Assembly: GCA_029448655.1 (NCBI GenBank)
Contig: JACCLO010000013.1
Location: forward strand, 248,001-312,000
DNA from: Wolfiporia cocos
Lineage: Eukaryota > Basidiomycota > Agaricomycetes > Polyporales > Phaeolaceae
Direction: 5' to 3'
DNA length: 64,000 nt
Shown: piece after piece, positions 19,996 through 30,374 of the stretch
How positions within the stretch are numbered: position 1 is the stretch's first letter
Layout: each line of letters starts with the position of its first letter
Notes under the pieces: model-generated
Database searches by the model: none
Seen by the model: only the letters and a program-made list of their open reading frames with translations
Told to the model about the DNA's origin: nothing
Made by a program: the position numbers and the translations under genes

Positions 19996-20387
19996 ATGAA
20001 CACTGCCAACATCCTGAGTACTAGGCTTGCGAAGCTCAATGGGCTTGTCCTGTCAATTCAGAAGATGCAAGATGAAATGTCAGCATACCAGCAGAAGACC
20101 TTACAGGCTCGAGTAAACAAGCAGAAGATATTGGAGGCTGGAACTCAAGAGCTGCAGAACATGATCGATTTTCTTGAGCAGATTAATGGTGTAGTTCCTG
20201 ATGATAATGCTGAGGGAATGGAGAATGCTGAGCAAGGCGATATGAACATGGTCAATGGTGCATCTGGTGCTAAGGCACCCAGTGTACCTGATGAGCAGGC
20301 AAGTCAGGAGGCTACAGATAGTCAAGCAATCAAGGTATGCACTGTTGGAAGTAGGACGACAACAACATGCGACAGCCAGCATCACAG
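19996..20387 (+). pseudogene. Orphan first exon cut by Gypsy copy 2, unknown coiled-coil protein
   Basis: A frame from ATG 19996 encodes a helical N-terminus (RLAKLNGLVLSIQKMQDEMS) with heptad-like spacing, then an acidic Ala/Ser-rich part. AAG|GTATGC at 20333-20339 resembles a donor site, so the first exon may be about 113 codons. Gypsy copy 2 begins at 20388, within this putative intron or 3' part. The continuation after the element (from 29477) shows no exon I can recognise. Host gene or older transposon ORF, I cannot tell. Confidence 0.35.
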
Positions 20388-21095
20388 TGTTATGGGTCGA
20401 ATACCCGTTCGTATATTCGAGTCGTGAATATAGATCGTTCTTCTGCACGTGGGCGTATAGCCGTATGCAAGGCAAATGCTCGTTAGATGCCTTCAGGTCC
20501 TAGGTGAAGTTCCTAGGAGATCGTATAATATCCAATCCGCGTTAGAGGATATAATCTGTTCAGGTGCGAGTCTAGTAGAATATAAGACTCGCCTAAGTCC
20601 GAGAAGTCAGCGTGTACTTCGAGGACTTAGTCGTTCGGTTGCTCGAGTGAGAAATACTGAGCGTAGTTTCCTACGTTTGAGAACGAGTATAAGACTTCTT
20701 GTTTATACAACAAGGTCGAGCTGAAGAGCTTCGACAGTAGGTACATTAGTTTATATACTACGTTGGGTTTCAGGGGTCAAGTCTGTCCCAGATGTCACCG
20801 ATACTATCTACGCTATAGTACCAAACGTTTGATAGGTATGTAGTGATATATCTGAGACGATAGATAGGAATGATGGCGGTTGAACGCCATCTATCAGTTA
20901 ACAAATGATTAACACGAAACGGTGGCAGAGTTGGATCTGCCAAAGATGAAACGTGCCCTATAGACTAGTACCACTGGGGATGCGCCCAGTAGAGTCACGA
21001 GTGGCCAGGGAAGTTGGTTGCGCAACAAGTCCCTGTATCGTATTCGCCTAGTGGTGAGTTCTGTCGATATTCGAAAAATCAAAATAACCGTGACA
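20388..21095 (-). repeat. 3' LTR of Gypsy copy 2
   Basis: Reverse-complement LTR, TGTTATGG at the left end and CCGTGACA at the right. The polypurine tract of this copy lies next to it at 21101-21108 (CCCTCCCT on the plus strand). Confidence 0.95.
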
Positions 21096-21106
21096 TCAGA
21101 CCCTCC

Positions 21107-24100
21107 CTAAGCATTCGTCAGCCTCAACGAATTTTCCAAGTTCCCCTCTTCAGAGTGCCTCGGCGTCCTGTTCGTTGTAGATGTCGCCGTTCCCGCTGAG
21201 GGACGGGGTCGTAGGAGTTCGCCATACGAAGTGTTGGCGGCATTCATTCTGTCGATGACCTGGTTGATTGAGCCCACAAGTTCTGCAAATATAATCGGGG
21301 CAGTCGAGGATCCAGTGGTTAGCAGAACCACATTGTCGGCACGGCTGCTCGGGTGAGGGCCTCGCTGGTACCCGTAAGGAAGGGATATCGCGGAGGTATT
21401 CGTTATGCTGGTACCTCCAGTGGTGTGCGGCTCGGTGGAGGTTTCGGGCGGCCCACGTTGGTAGGGAGGCGGTGTCTCGTTCGTGCTCCCTCGCACCTCG
21501 CTCAAACTCCTCGCGGGTAATACTCTGCACTGAAGGAGATCGTCGAATAGGCGGCGTGCTATTCGCTCTTCGCTGTCGCGCTGGGGTAGCCCTAGGGCTC
21601 GTTGGGCGTGCAGGTGGTTCACGTCTCCCGTTGCCTCCCATACCAGAAATACGTGGTGTCGGGTCTCTAACTCCTGTTCGGCGGGCCCTCTGAGTCTCGG
21701 TAGGCAACGGAAATAATACTCTATCGCCCTCCATAAAATCAAACGGCCTTGCAACTCGGCGTCGTTCGTCGGGGGTGAAAAAGCGGGTGGGTCGCGGTAT
21801 GTATTCGGGTCGATTGGGAGCAACGTGCTCGCGATCCTCGAAGTCGTTGAGCGCGTGTCGTAGTCGGGCCGTCGTGGTGGCGGCCAATCTGTCGATAAGT
21901 CTGTCGGTGAGTAGCTCGAGTCCCTCTCTCTGCGCTCTGATCTGCCCCTCCATTCGGACGAGGTCCTCGGTGATGTTCTGGTACGAGCTGTAGACGTGGG
22001 TGAGATCCTGCGCGATGTCGAAGAGGGCCGACCAGCCATCGGCTCGGCCAGCAAAAGGTCCCTCGGCCCTGTACCAGAGGAGGGCGTGTCTAATCTGCAG
22101 ATGTTGGGGGGAGTACCTTCTTGTTGGCGTACCTCGCGGCCGGCCTTCTCGACGATCTGCATCGCCGGGGGTCGTGGTACGGCGGGGAAGCTGGTGGCGA
22201 GTCGTCGACATACTATTACTGTCCTGTTTTCGAGTGTCGGGGTTGTCCTGACTCTCGTCTTGTGGTAGTCTTTTATCAGCTCCTTGGAGTGCTCCAAGTT
22301 CGCCTCGTCTTCCCATGAATTGTCGGCCGTGGCATAGCCTTTCCACTTGACGAAGTATTGATGCTTCTTTCCTTTCCATCTGTCAGCCAAGATGGCTTCG
22401 ACCTCATATTCTTCCTGTCCCTTGATGACATCAGGTGGCGGCCGTAAGTAATTGGGTCCGTGCACCCTTGTTTCTTTGAATGGTTTTAGTAAGGCGGCGT
22501 GGAATACCGGATGAACTTTCCAGCTTGTTGGTAATTGCAGCCGGTATGTCGTGGGTCCCATCTTTTCTGTGATAGTGAAGGGTCCTTCCCTTTTTGGTGC
22601 CAGCTTGTTAGATTCGTAGGGGATAGTTAGGTTCTTTGCGTCAAGCCAGACCTTATCTCCTTTCTCAAGCTTCGGTAGTTCTCTGAGGAACCGCCCTGCC
22701 ATTCTTTTCTGGGCTAATTCATGCGCGATGAATGCCATCTTTCGCACCTCTTTGATCTTCTTGATCCTGTCAACAGCTGCCGGGACGTTCCCTACCCTGT
22801 CATAGTCTGGGAATCCTCTCGGGACATATCCTAAGATTATTTTGAGTGGCGCTGGCCGGTTTTCGGTTCGTCTGGTGTTGTGCGCAAATTCGACGTCAGG
22901 CAGTCGTTGTACCCATTGGAACGGGTCGTTCATGCAATAGATGCGAAGGTATACTTCGATCTGTTGATTCATTCTTTCTGTCTGTCCGTCGGTCTGTGGA
23001 TGGTACGCCGTACTCATCGCTGATTCTGTTCCCTGCAGCTTGCATAATTCCTTGAAAAGCTTTGATGCAAACTGCGGTCCTCTGTCTGAAATGATCTTTC
23101 GGGGGATGCCATATAGCGAGTAGATTTTCCGGTGAAATATCTCTGCCGCCCCTTCGCTAGTGATCGTTTTGTCGCATGGGGTGAGAGAGATGGCCTTGGA
23201 TAGGCCATGGTCGACAATCACCATCATGGAGTCATACTTTCCAACTCTTGGCAGGTCGGTGACAAAATCGACCGAGCACTGTGAGAAGGGGAGGGCGTCT
23301 TCCCGTGTCGGTATTGGTTGCAAAGGGGGTTTCAGCGGATTCCTATCAGGTTTCATCTGTTGACAGATTGCACAGCCCCGGACGTATTCCGCTATCATTG
23401 TTCTCATGTCAGGCCACAAAAAGTGGGTCGTAACCTGTACTGTTGTACCCCAGATCCCAGGGTGTCCGGCCGGGACCGTGTCGTGGTATTTTGAGATGAT
23501 GTCCCGTCGAAGGCCCTCGTCCCTTGGCACGTACATCCTGCCCTTGTAGAGCAGTATCCCATCCGTTTGTTGCCATTCATCTGCGGTGGTTCTCACGGGG
23601 AATTCGCCTGTGCCCCCTAGAGCACGGATCGCCTGTTCCGCAGATTCATCTCGATCATTGGCGTTCTTGATTCGATCAATGATTGGGATCTGGATTGCGT
23701 GGACGACGAGTTCGTCTGGAATCATGGTGATTCCCTCGTTGTCTTCGTTGCTTTCGTCCAAGTGGTACAACCTGGAAAGCGTGTCGGCCATGACTAGTTT
23801 CCTTCCGGGGACGTGCTGCAATTTCAGGTCGAATTGCGAAAGGAATAGATGCCATCTCGCTTGTCGCCGATTTAGGCGCTGTGCGCTTCTCCAGTACGTC
23901 AGGTTCTGATGATCACTTCGGATCAAGATCCGGTGCGGTGCTCCTTCCAATAGGTGCCGCCATTCTTCTAATGCTCGGACTATTCCGAGTAGTTCGCGAT
24001 CGTAGATTTCGTAGTTTCGTTCTGTTGATGTCAGGGATTGTGAGAGATATCCCACCGGCCGTTCGCTCCCTGTTTCATCTGTCTGTTTTAGTACTGCTCC

Positions 24101-26158
24101 TGTGGCGAACTGAGATGCGTCTGTTTCGAGGATGAACGGTTTCTCCTTGTCTGGTGTTCCTAGTGCGGGCGCCGTCGTGAATGCTTTCTTCATGAATTCG
24201 AATGCTTTCTGTTCTTTCTCCGTCCATTGGAACCCTGTCCCTGTGACCGTTTTTGTGAGGTCTACCAAGGGTCGGTCGTGCGTAGAGTAGTGATCGATAA
24301 ATTTCCGATAGAAGTTCGCAAATCCTAAGAAGGATCTGACTTCTTTGAGATTTCGGGGAGTCGGCCACTCCTTAATCCCATTGAGTTTCGCTGGGTCCAT
24401 CTGGATATTTCCTGGGGTGATGACTAGTCCCAGAAACTCGACTCTGTCGACATCGAAGGCGCATTTCTCGGGTTTCACAAAGAGATGGTTATCCGCCAAT
24501 CTCTGAAGGATCCGCCGCTCCCGTTCCTTGTGTATTTTCTCGTCTTCTGAGAAAATGAGGATGTCGTCCATATAAACAAGCACCCATCCTTCGAGGATTT
24601 CTTCTTTCAGGATTTCGTTCATCATTGCCTGAAAGGTCCCGGGTGCATTGCACAATCCGAAAAACATAACCGTGGGCTCGTACAACCCTCGGTTCGTTTT
24701 GAAGGCCGCTTTCCATTCGTCTCCTTTTTTGATTCGCACGTTGTTGTATCCTGCTCTAAGGTCCATTTTTGTGAAGATCTTTGCTCCCTTTAGCTTTTCC
24801 AGGAGCTCTGAGATTAGTGGCAAGGGATAAACGTTCTTTATCGTCCCTTCATTCAGATATCGATAATCTTGACAGGGTCGTAGGCCGCTGTCTTTCTTTG
24901 GGACGAAAAAGAATGGTGACGCCATCGGGGATTTTGAAGGGACTATGAATCCCTTGGCCAAGTTTTCTTTTAGGAATTCATCCAGCGCCTGTTGCTCTTT
25001 AGGCGAGAGTGCATAGACTTTGCAGTCCTTCGGCACGAAATCGGGTTTTAATTCGATTGCGTGGTCCCATGGTCTCGATGGGGGAAACACTGCTGCGGAT
25101 TCCTTACTGAACACCTTGGCGAAGTCCAGTAGGTGTTTCGGGACCATCTCTTCAATCGTTCGTTCTGGCTCGGGGGTTTTTTGTGCGAATTCCTGGGATT
25201 TCGTCAGCGCTTTCCTGACAGCGTTGATGATTTGTATCTTTGTTCGGAACTTCTTTCGCGTCTCCCCTTTCTTTCCTATGATCCTAGGGTTATCTTTTGC
25301 GAAGCGTCGGATCGCTTCGTACTCTTCGGGAGTATAGAGCCGCTGCGCTGTTTCTTCTGGCTGGTCCGTGGATCCGAACCCTTTCTCCCCTCGTTCTGTT
25401 TCGTCTAGGTCTTTGACTTCTAAGATGTCGGGGGTGAGGTGTCGTTCGAAAATTATCTGGGCTATTCGCATGCCCGGGATAATCCTATGCGCTTTGTCTG
25501 AGTAGTTGAAGACGATGGCTCCGACGTCTCCTCGGTAGTCCGAGTCTATGATTCCGGCTTGTACCACCAATCCGTGTCTGAGGGTGTTGCCTGATCGTCC
25601 GGCCAGCCTTCCATACGATCCCTTCGGGATCTTCATTTTTACTCCTGTGGAGACGAGTTTCCATCCTCCGGCGGGAATCTCGGTTTCTTCTGTGGCGTAA
25701 AGGTCATACCCTGCAGCTTCTTGGGTCCCCCTTGTTGGAATTTTTCCTTCTGGGGCAACTACCATCTCCACCGTATCCATTCGGATCGTGGCTTCCTGTT
25801 TCTTTTCTTCTGCCCCGAGTATCGATCGTACATCGACTGTTTGGTCCTTCCAGTCGATTGTGGGGTTTTCGTCTTTTAGCCATCCATACCCTAGAATCAT
25901 ATTTTCCGTTCTGATTGATCCTACCAGGAATCGGACTTTTCGCGTTTTCTGGGTCTTCGGATATCGTAGTAGTATGGTAGCTTCTCGGTCTATTCGCCCA
26001 TCTTTGTTTTCTGTTCCGTCGACATTTTTGACGATGATCGGGTTCTTCAAGGGTTGTGTGGGCACCTTGTATTTTTCTACCACTCTGCTGTGGATTAGGT
26101 TCGACATTGCTCCTGAGTCGATTAGTGCATTGCACTTCACGGGTTTTGCCAGCGTCAT
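21107..26158 (-). CDS. pol: Pol polyprotein of Gypsy copy 2, intact
   Basis: Same 1683-codon frame as copy 1, with protease, dUTPase, RT (YMDD), RNase H, integrase and chromodomain all intact. The frame is open upstream to the GGATTTT heptamer, here 26254-26260 on the minus strand. Because gag of this copy is interrupted, Gag-Pol could not be made from it in the normal way. Mobilisation would depend on proteins from another copy. Confidence 0.93.
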   Translation of the reverse strand: MTLAKPVKCNALIDSGAMSNLIHSRVVEKYKVPTQPLKNPIIVKNVDGTENKDGRIDREATILLRYPKTQKTRKVRFLVGSIRTENMILGYGWLKDENPTIDWKDQTVDVRSILGAEEKKQEATIRMDTVEMVVAPEGKIPTRGTQEAAGYDLYATEETEIPAGGWKLVSTGVKMKIPKGSYGRLAGRSGNTLRHGLVVQAGIIDSDYRGDVGAIVFNYSDKAHRIIPGMRIAQIIFERHLTPDILEVKDLDETERGEKGFGSTDQPEETAQRLYTPEEYEAIRRFAKDNPRIIGKKGETRKKFRTKIQIINAVRKALTKSQEFAQKTPEPERTIEEMVPKHLLDFAKVFSKESAAVFPPSRPWDHAIELKPDFVPKDCKVYALSPKEQQALDEFLKENLAKGFIVPSKSPMASPFFFVPKKDSGLRPCQDYRYLNEGTIKNVYPLPLISELLEKLKGAKIFTKMDLRAGYNNVRIKKGDEWKAAFKTNRGLYEPTVMFFGLCNAPGTFQAMMNEILKEEILEGWVLVYMDDILIFSEDEKIHKERERRILQRLADNHLFVKPEKCAFDVDRVEFLGLVITPGNIQMDPAKLNGIKEWPTPRNLKEVRSFLGFANFYRKFIDHYSTHDRPLVDLTKTVTGTGFQWTEKEQKAFEFMKKAFTTAPALGTPDKEKPFILETDASQFATGAVLKQTDETGSERPVGYLSQSLTSTERNYEIYDRELLGIVRALEEWRHLLEGAPHRILIRSDHQNLTYWRSAQRLNRRQARWHLFLSQFDLKLQHVPGRKLVMADTLSRLYHLDESNEDNEGITMIPDELVVHAIQIPIIDRIKNANDRDESAEQAIRALGGTGEFPVRTTADEWQQTDGILLYKGRMYVPRDEGLRRDIISKYHDTVPAGHPGIWGTTVQVTTHFLWPDMRTMIAEYVRGCAICQQMKPDRNPLKPPLQPIPTREDALPFSQCSVDFVTDLPRVGKYDSMMVIVDHGLSKAISLTPCDKTITSEGAAEIFHRKIYSLYGIPRKIISDRGPQFASKLFKELCKLQGTESAMSTAYHPQTDGQTERMNQQIEVYLRIYCMNDPFQWVQRLPDVEFAHNTRRTENRPAPLKIILGYVPRGFPDYDRVGNVPAAVDRIKKIKEVRKMAFIAHELAQKRMAGRFLRELPKLEKGDKVWLDAKNLTIPYESNKLAPKREGPFTITEKMGPTTYRLQLPTSWKVHPVFHAALLKPFKETRVHGPNYLRPPPDVIKGQEEYEVEAILADRWKGKKHQYFVKWKGYATADNSWEDEANLEHSKELIKDYHKTRVRTTPTLENRTVIVCRRLATSFPAVPRPPAMQIVEKAGREVRQQEGTPPNICRLDTPSSGTGPRDLLLAEPMAGRPSSTSRRISPTSTARTRTSPRTSSEWRGRSERRERDSSYSPTDLSTDWPPPRRPDYDTRSTTSRIASTLLPIDPNTYRDPPAFSPPTNDAELQGRLILWRAIEYYFRCLPRLRGPAEQELETRHHVFLVWEATGDVNHLHAQRALGLPQRDSEERIARRLFDDLLQCRVLPARSLSEVRGSTNETPPPYQRGPPETSTEPHTTGGTSITNTSAISLPYGYQRGPHPSSRADNVVLLTTGSSTAPIIFAELVGSINQVIDRMNAANTSYGELLRPRPSAGTATSTTNRTPRHSEEGNLENSLRLTNA
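21150..22211 (-). CDS. Third ORF of Gypsy copy 2, two zinc knuckles
   Basis: Identical to the overlapping ORF of copy 1, starting at the equivalent ATG (22211). Since both copies are nearly identical in DNA, its openness here is not independent evidence that it is translated. Confidence 0.5.
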   Translation of the reverse strand: MSTTRHQLPRRTTTPGDADRREGRPRGTPTRRYSPQHLQIRHALLWYRAEGPFAGRADGWSALFDIAQDLTHVYSSYQNITEDLVRMEGQIRAQREGLELLTDRLIDRLAATTTARLRHALNDFEDREHVAPNRPEYIPRPTRFFTPDERRRVARPFDFMEGDRVLFPLPTETQRARRTGVRDPTPRISGMGGNGRREPPARPTSPRATPARQRRANSTPPIRRSPSVQSITREEFERGAREHERDTASLPTWAARNLHRAAHHWRYQHNEYLRDIPSLRVPARPSPEQPCRQCGSANHWILDCPDYICRTCGLNQPGHRQNECRQHFVWRTPTTPSLSGNGDIYNEQDAEAL

Positions 26159-26247
26159 GATTACCGGGATGAAGAGGGATCGATTCTTCTCGAACGAGGT
26201 AATTACATGCGCTGCTTTCTCGGAGGGTAAGACCGTGGGCTTCCCTC

Positions 26248-28722
26248 CTAGGCAAAATCCTGTTCTTCTACGAGCTGTGCTAGGAGCTCGGGGTTCTTGG
26301 CTTTCAGAGCCCTAATTGCTGTGACCGCCCTGTTGGCGGTGATGTATTCAGTCTCTTCCTCAGAGACTTCTTCAATGCGAGCTTCTTGTTCGGCTTCTTC
26401 TTCTTCGGTTTTTCGAGTAGTCCGCCTAGGGCGGGCTGGCTTCCTCGGCCTCTTCGGGCAGTCTCGCGACATATGTCCTGGTTGATGACAGGTGAAGCAT
26501 TTTCCCTTCTTGATGTGATCGTCCCTTTCCTGTGTGGTCATTCGATCTACATCCATCGCATTCGGATCTTTCGGTGCGGTTGTCTGTGGAGCACTAGTGC
26601 GTCCGTTATTCTGGTTCGAGGCTTGCCAAGCCTTTTTCTTGACAAACGGTTTATCCCGTTTCAAGAATATCTTGTACGTATTTTCATAGTACGAGGCAGC
26701 GGACTGCCATTCATCAATGGTCGCTGGTAGCGGCCGAACGCCGATGATGTATCGGGTCGTGTGTTCGGGTAACCCTTTCTCGAAGAGGGTTATGAGCAAC
26801 GCGTTTCCGTCCGCGCTGTATCGATTGTACTGGGCCTTTCCGGCCAAGTTGTTGAACTCGGTGATATAATCATCGATGTCCTTCCTGTCCTGGGTTACGT
26901 CCAGGATTTTCTTCCGCGCCTTCTGTACTTCTTCGATGGCTCCAAAGGCTTTCTGGAAGTCTGCATCAAACTGTGCAAGACTAGGCGGGAAGAATCGTTT
27001 TGTCTGGGGGTTCGTATAAACCCGGTGATAATTCTGTTTCCATTGGCCCGTTTTCCCCTTGTTCGAAATATAAGAGAGGATAAAGATCACTCTCTGAACG
27101 TCGTTCTGAAATGACGTTTCGTACATCGTAAACCAGGAATTGCACTGGTTTATGAAGTTCTGCATGTCGGATCGTTCCCCGTCGAATACGTCTGGGGGAT
27201 TGATCTTTATCATCGGGGGTCGGTAGTACGGGTTCGGTGCCGGAGGTTGAGGCTGCGGCGCATTTGGTGGTGGAGGCCCTCCTGGGGGTCCTCCTCCTCC
27301 CGGGTATCCTCCACCCGGGTTTCCTGGATTTCCTCCGGGGTTCCCTGGGTTCCCTCCAGGGTTTCCTCCTCCGGGGTTCGCGGGGATTCCTCCTCCGAGT
27401 CCGAAGTTTCCTCCCAGTCCTCCTCCGCTTGTACCTGTGGAGGTTCGTCCAAATAGGCCTGAAGGCCATGTTCCTGGGTTTGTCGTTCCCATTCCTCCGC
27501 TTGGGCTAGTCCAAGACGGATTTCCTCCGCTACCCATTCCGGGTGCGTTCTGTGGGGGGTTTCCAAAGAGGTCTGTTCCTCCAGCCATAGGCCCAATCCC
27601 ACTCTGCGCAAAAGCAGATACAAATCCTGGAGGGTCCTGTCCTCCGGTCTGGCTGTTATCTGTTCCTGTAAAGTTTCCAAGATTTCTCCCATCATCTCCG
27701 ATGCGCTCAATTCCTGCCATTCCTGTGGCGCCCGAAGGCTGATTCGTATTTCCATCGGCATCGGAGGTTCTGTTGATGGTTTCGGTTTCGTTTTCGGTCA
27801 ACTGTCACAAGAATTTCCCTGCATTTACTGCAATTTTCCTGGGATTAATAGCAATTATCTACGCAATACGTCCTATAACCCGTCATAACCCGGCACCTAA
27901 CAAATAGTTAGATTCATGCCGATTGATGGCCGCGTTATCTCCCATGACGATGGTATCTAATCACGGATCTGTTCCCGTGCATATCACAAGCTTAGCCGCT
28001 AGCCAATCGGACATCTCGTCCGTATCACATCAGCACCACAACGTCAGCGGACCGCGCATAATGTCACGCGTCGGTTTACTAAGACATAGCGCCCTTAACG
28101 CTACTGGGCGACGCACAACGCCGATAACCTATATCCCGGTTGATCGGCATATACCATTACCGCGTATTACTCAGTCCCATAATGACAGGGGTCCTGTAGT
28201 AGAATACGTACCGAAGTAGATTATGTAATAAGGCTGTTAGGGGTCTTATAATACATGTATATATACTGGTTCGCTAAGTCGTTAGAGACTTAGCTCTATT
28301 CATAAACAATTGCCTACGGGTTAACCACCCAACCGCCTAGCCTGCTGCTTACTCGCTTACTCCTAAGTTCTCGCCTATCGACGACTACAGAAGACGCTTA
28401 CGCTGTACAAGAAGCCTCTAAGCCGAAGCATAGAGTGAGTAGTAGAGTCTTGTGTCATCAACGTCGCGGTTGACATCGGAGGGATTTCTCCGAATCGTTC
28501 GAACGCTTCACGCGTTATTTCCCAAGCGGTCGTTCCTGCGGAGGGGTATACTTGTACCCACTTCGATGCCCTATCTTCTCTGGGGATGACAACAATTCCT
28601 CCGCGGTTACGGAAGGCTCCAATGGTGTCAGTCCACTCGTATTGGTTGAGTCTGTAGACTCCCTGAATGTCCTCGGGCAAGAGTTCAATCAGTCGTGCTG
28701 GGAATTCTGGTCCAAATATCAT
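26248..28722 (-). pseudogene. gag: gag of Gypsy copy 2, split by a solo LTR
   Basis: The N-terminal part (28722-28463, MIFGPEFPARL to MSTATL) and the main part (27802-26248, from ENETETINRTS to the stop) are separated by an LTR at 27803-28457 plus its duplicated TCAAC. The interruption falls at about codon 88 and adds an early stop. Capsid-like domain and zinc knuckle remain in the downstream part, which could start at the Met at 27801, but the normal Gag start is cut off. Confidence 0.9.
27803..28457 (+). mobile_element. Solo LTR of a second LTR family inside gag of copy 2
   Basis: 655 bp with ends TGTCACAAGA and TCTTGTGTCA, flanked by TCAAC at 27798-27802 and 28458-28462. A TATA-like run (catgtatatatactgg, near 28255) sets the likely orientation as plus. 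No internal region is present, so an element inserted and then lost its interior by LTR-LTR recombination. Apart from the terminal TGTCAC it does not resemble the host Gypsy LTR. Confidence 0.85.
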
Positions 28723-28756
28723 GTGCCCTTACACCGTGGTAGGTGAGGGTGTGATA

Positions 28757-28767
28757 AGCTCGACCTT
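28757..28767 (-). other. Self-priming PBS of Gypsy copy 2
   Basis: On the minus strand AAGGTCGAGCT lies one base from the 5' LTR, as in copy 1, and is again complementary to the LTR segment next to the TATA box. Confidence 0.7.
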
Positions 28768-28768
28768 C

Positions 28769-29476
28769 TGTTATGGGTCGAATACCCGTTCGTATATTCG
28801 AGTCGTGAATATAGATCGTTCTTCTGCACGTGGGCGTATAGCCGTATGCAAGGCAAATGCTCGTTAGATGCCTTCAGGTCCTAGGTGAAGTTCCTAGGAG
28901 ATCGTATAATATCCAATCCGCGTTAGAGGATATAATCTGTTCAGGTGCGAGTCTAGTAGAATATAAGACTCGCCTAAGTCCGAGAAGTCAGCGTGTACTT
29001 CGAGGACTTAGTCGTTCGGTTGCTCGAGTGAGAAATACTGAGCGTAGTTTCCTACGTTTGAGAACGAGTATAAGACTTCTTGTTTATACAACAAGGTCGA
29101 GCTGAAGAGCTTCGACAGTAGGTACATTAGTTTATATACTACGTTGGGTTTCAGGGGTCAAGTCTGTCCCAGATGTCACCGATACTATCTACGCTATAGT
29201 ACCAAACGTTTGATAGGTATGTAGTGATATATCTGAGACGATAGATAGGAATGATGGCGGTTGAACGCCATCTATCAGTTAACAAATGATTAACACGAAA
29301 CGGTGGCAGAGTTGGATCTGCCAAAGATGAAACGTGCCCTATAGACTAGTACCACTGGGGATGCGCCCAGTAGAGTCACGAGTGGCCAGGGAAGTTGGTT
29401 GCGCAACAAGTCCCTGTATCGTATTCGCCTAGTGGTGAGTTCTGTCGATATTCGAAAAATCAAAATAACCGTGACA
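28769..29476 (-). repeat. 5' LTR of Gypsy copy 2
   Basis: 708-bp reverse-complement LTR directly followed by the duplicated target CACAG. It reads the same as 20388-21095 by eye. Confidence 0.95.
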
Positions 29477-29685
29477 CACAGTGCAAGGGGGCATAGTCAA
29501 TCGTACAATACGGGGGACTTTGACGGTGCTGGGTGTACCGTTTTCGCACAGTCCCTGGTTACCTGTACATGTATATAAGCAGTGCGGCGGGTGCAGAATT
29601 TCCTTGCCAGTTTGTAATCAAAACCACTTATGTTGGTCCCTGTTCCTTGAAGTCATGTCTCAAGGTGTTCTTGTCACTTGCCCGG

Positions 29686-30374
29686 TGTTACAGTTATTTT
29701 GATTTTTCAAACACTCACCATTGGGCGAATACAATACAGGGACTTGTTGCGCAACCAACTCCCCTGGCTACTCGTGACTCTACTGGGCATAACCCCAGTT
29801 GTACTAGCATATAAGGTCTGATTTACCTAGGGCAGATGCAACTCTGCCATTGTTTCATTCTGTGACTGACAGATGGCGTTCAACTGCCATAACATTGCTA
29901 TCTATTGTTTCAGATATATCGCTACATACTTATCAAATGTTTCAATCTAGGACATAGATAGTAGCAGTGACATCTGGGATGGATAAGACTCCTAAACCCC
30001 AGCATAGTATATAAACTCATGTAACTAAGTCGAGGCTCTTCAGCTTGACCTTGTTGTGTAAACAAGAGTCTTATACTCATTCTCAAATGTAGGAAACTAC
30101 ACTCAGTATTCACCGAGCTCTCGGAATGACTAAGTCCTCGAAGTGCACATTGACTTCTCGGACTTAGGCAAGTCCTATATTCTATAAGGCTTGCTCCTGA
30201 GCAGATTATATCCTCTCACGCATATTGGATATTGACTGATCCCCTAGAGTCGTAGACTCAGGGCCTGAAGGCTGATTAGTAACAGATTTGCCTTGCACAC
30301 GCAAATTGGGCTATGTGCAGAAGAACCAATTATATTCGTGACAGAATATACGAATGGGTATACAACCCGTAACA
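29686..30374 (+). mobile_element. Diverged solo LTR of the Gypsy family
   Basis: 689 bp beginning TGTTACAGTTATTTTG and ending CCCGTAACA, alignable end to end with the 708-bp LTRs but with many substitutions and small deletions. The flanks cccgg (29681-29685) and cccag (30375-30379) fit a 5-bp duplication with one later change. It is clearly older than the two full copies beside it. Confidence 0.85.

Larger units (their letters stand above)
20388..29476 (-). mobile_element. Ty3/Gypsy chromovirus, copy 2, inverted, with a nested solo LTR
   Basis: LTRs 20388-21095 and 28769-29476 are 708 bp each with no difference noticed between them. The 5-bp duplication CACAG lies at 20383-20387 and 29477-29481. 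Subtracting the 655-bp solo LTR and its 5-bp duplication gives 8429 bp, exactly the length of copy 1. pol and the third ORF are identical in protein sequence to copy 1. gag differs by one residue seen (DDGRNLG for DDRRNLG) and is broken. Different target duplications show the two copies inserted independently. Confidence 0.95.

Noticed and set aside
10370..29476. Inverted Gypsy pair as an assembly artefact
   Set aside because: Different target duplications, different host sites, a private solo LTR and private single-base differences argue for two true insertions.
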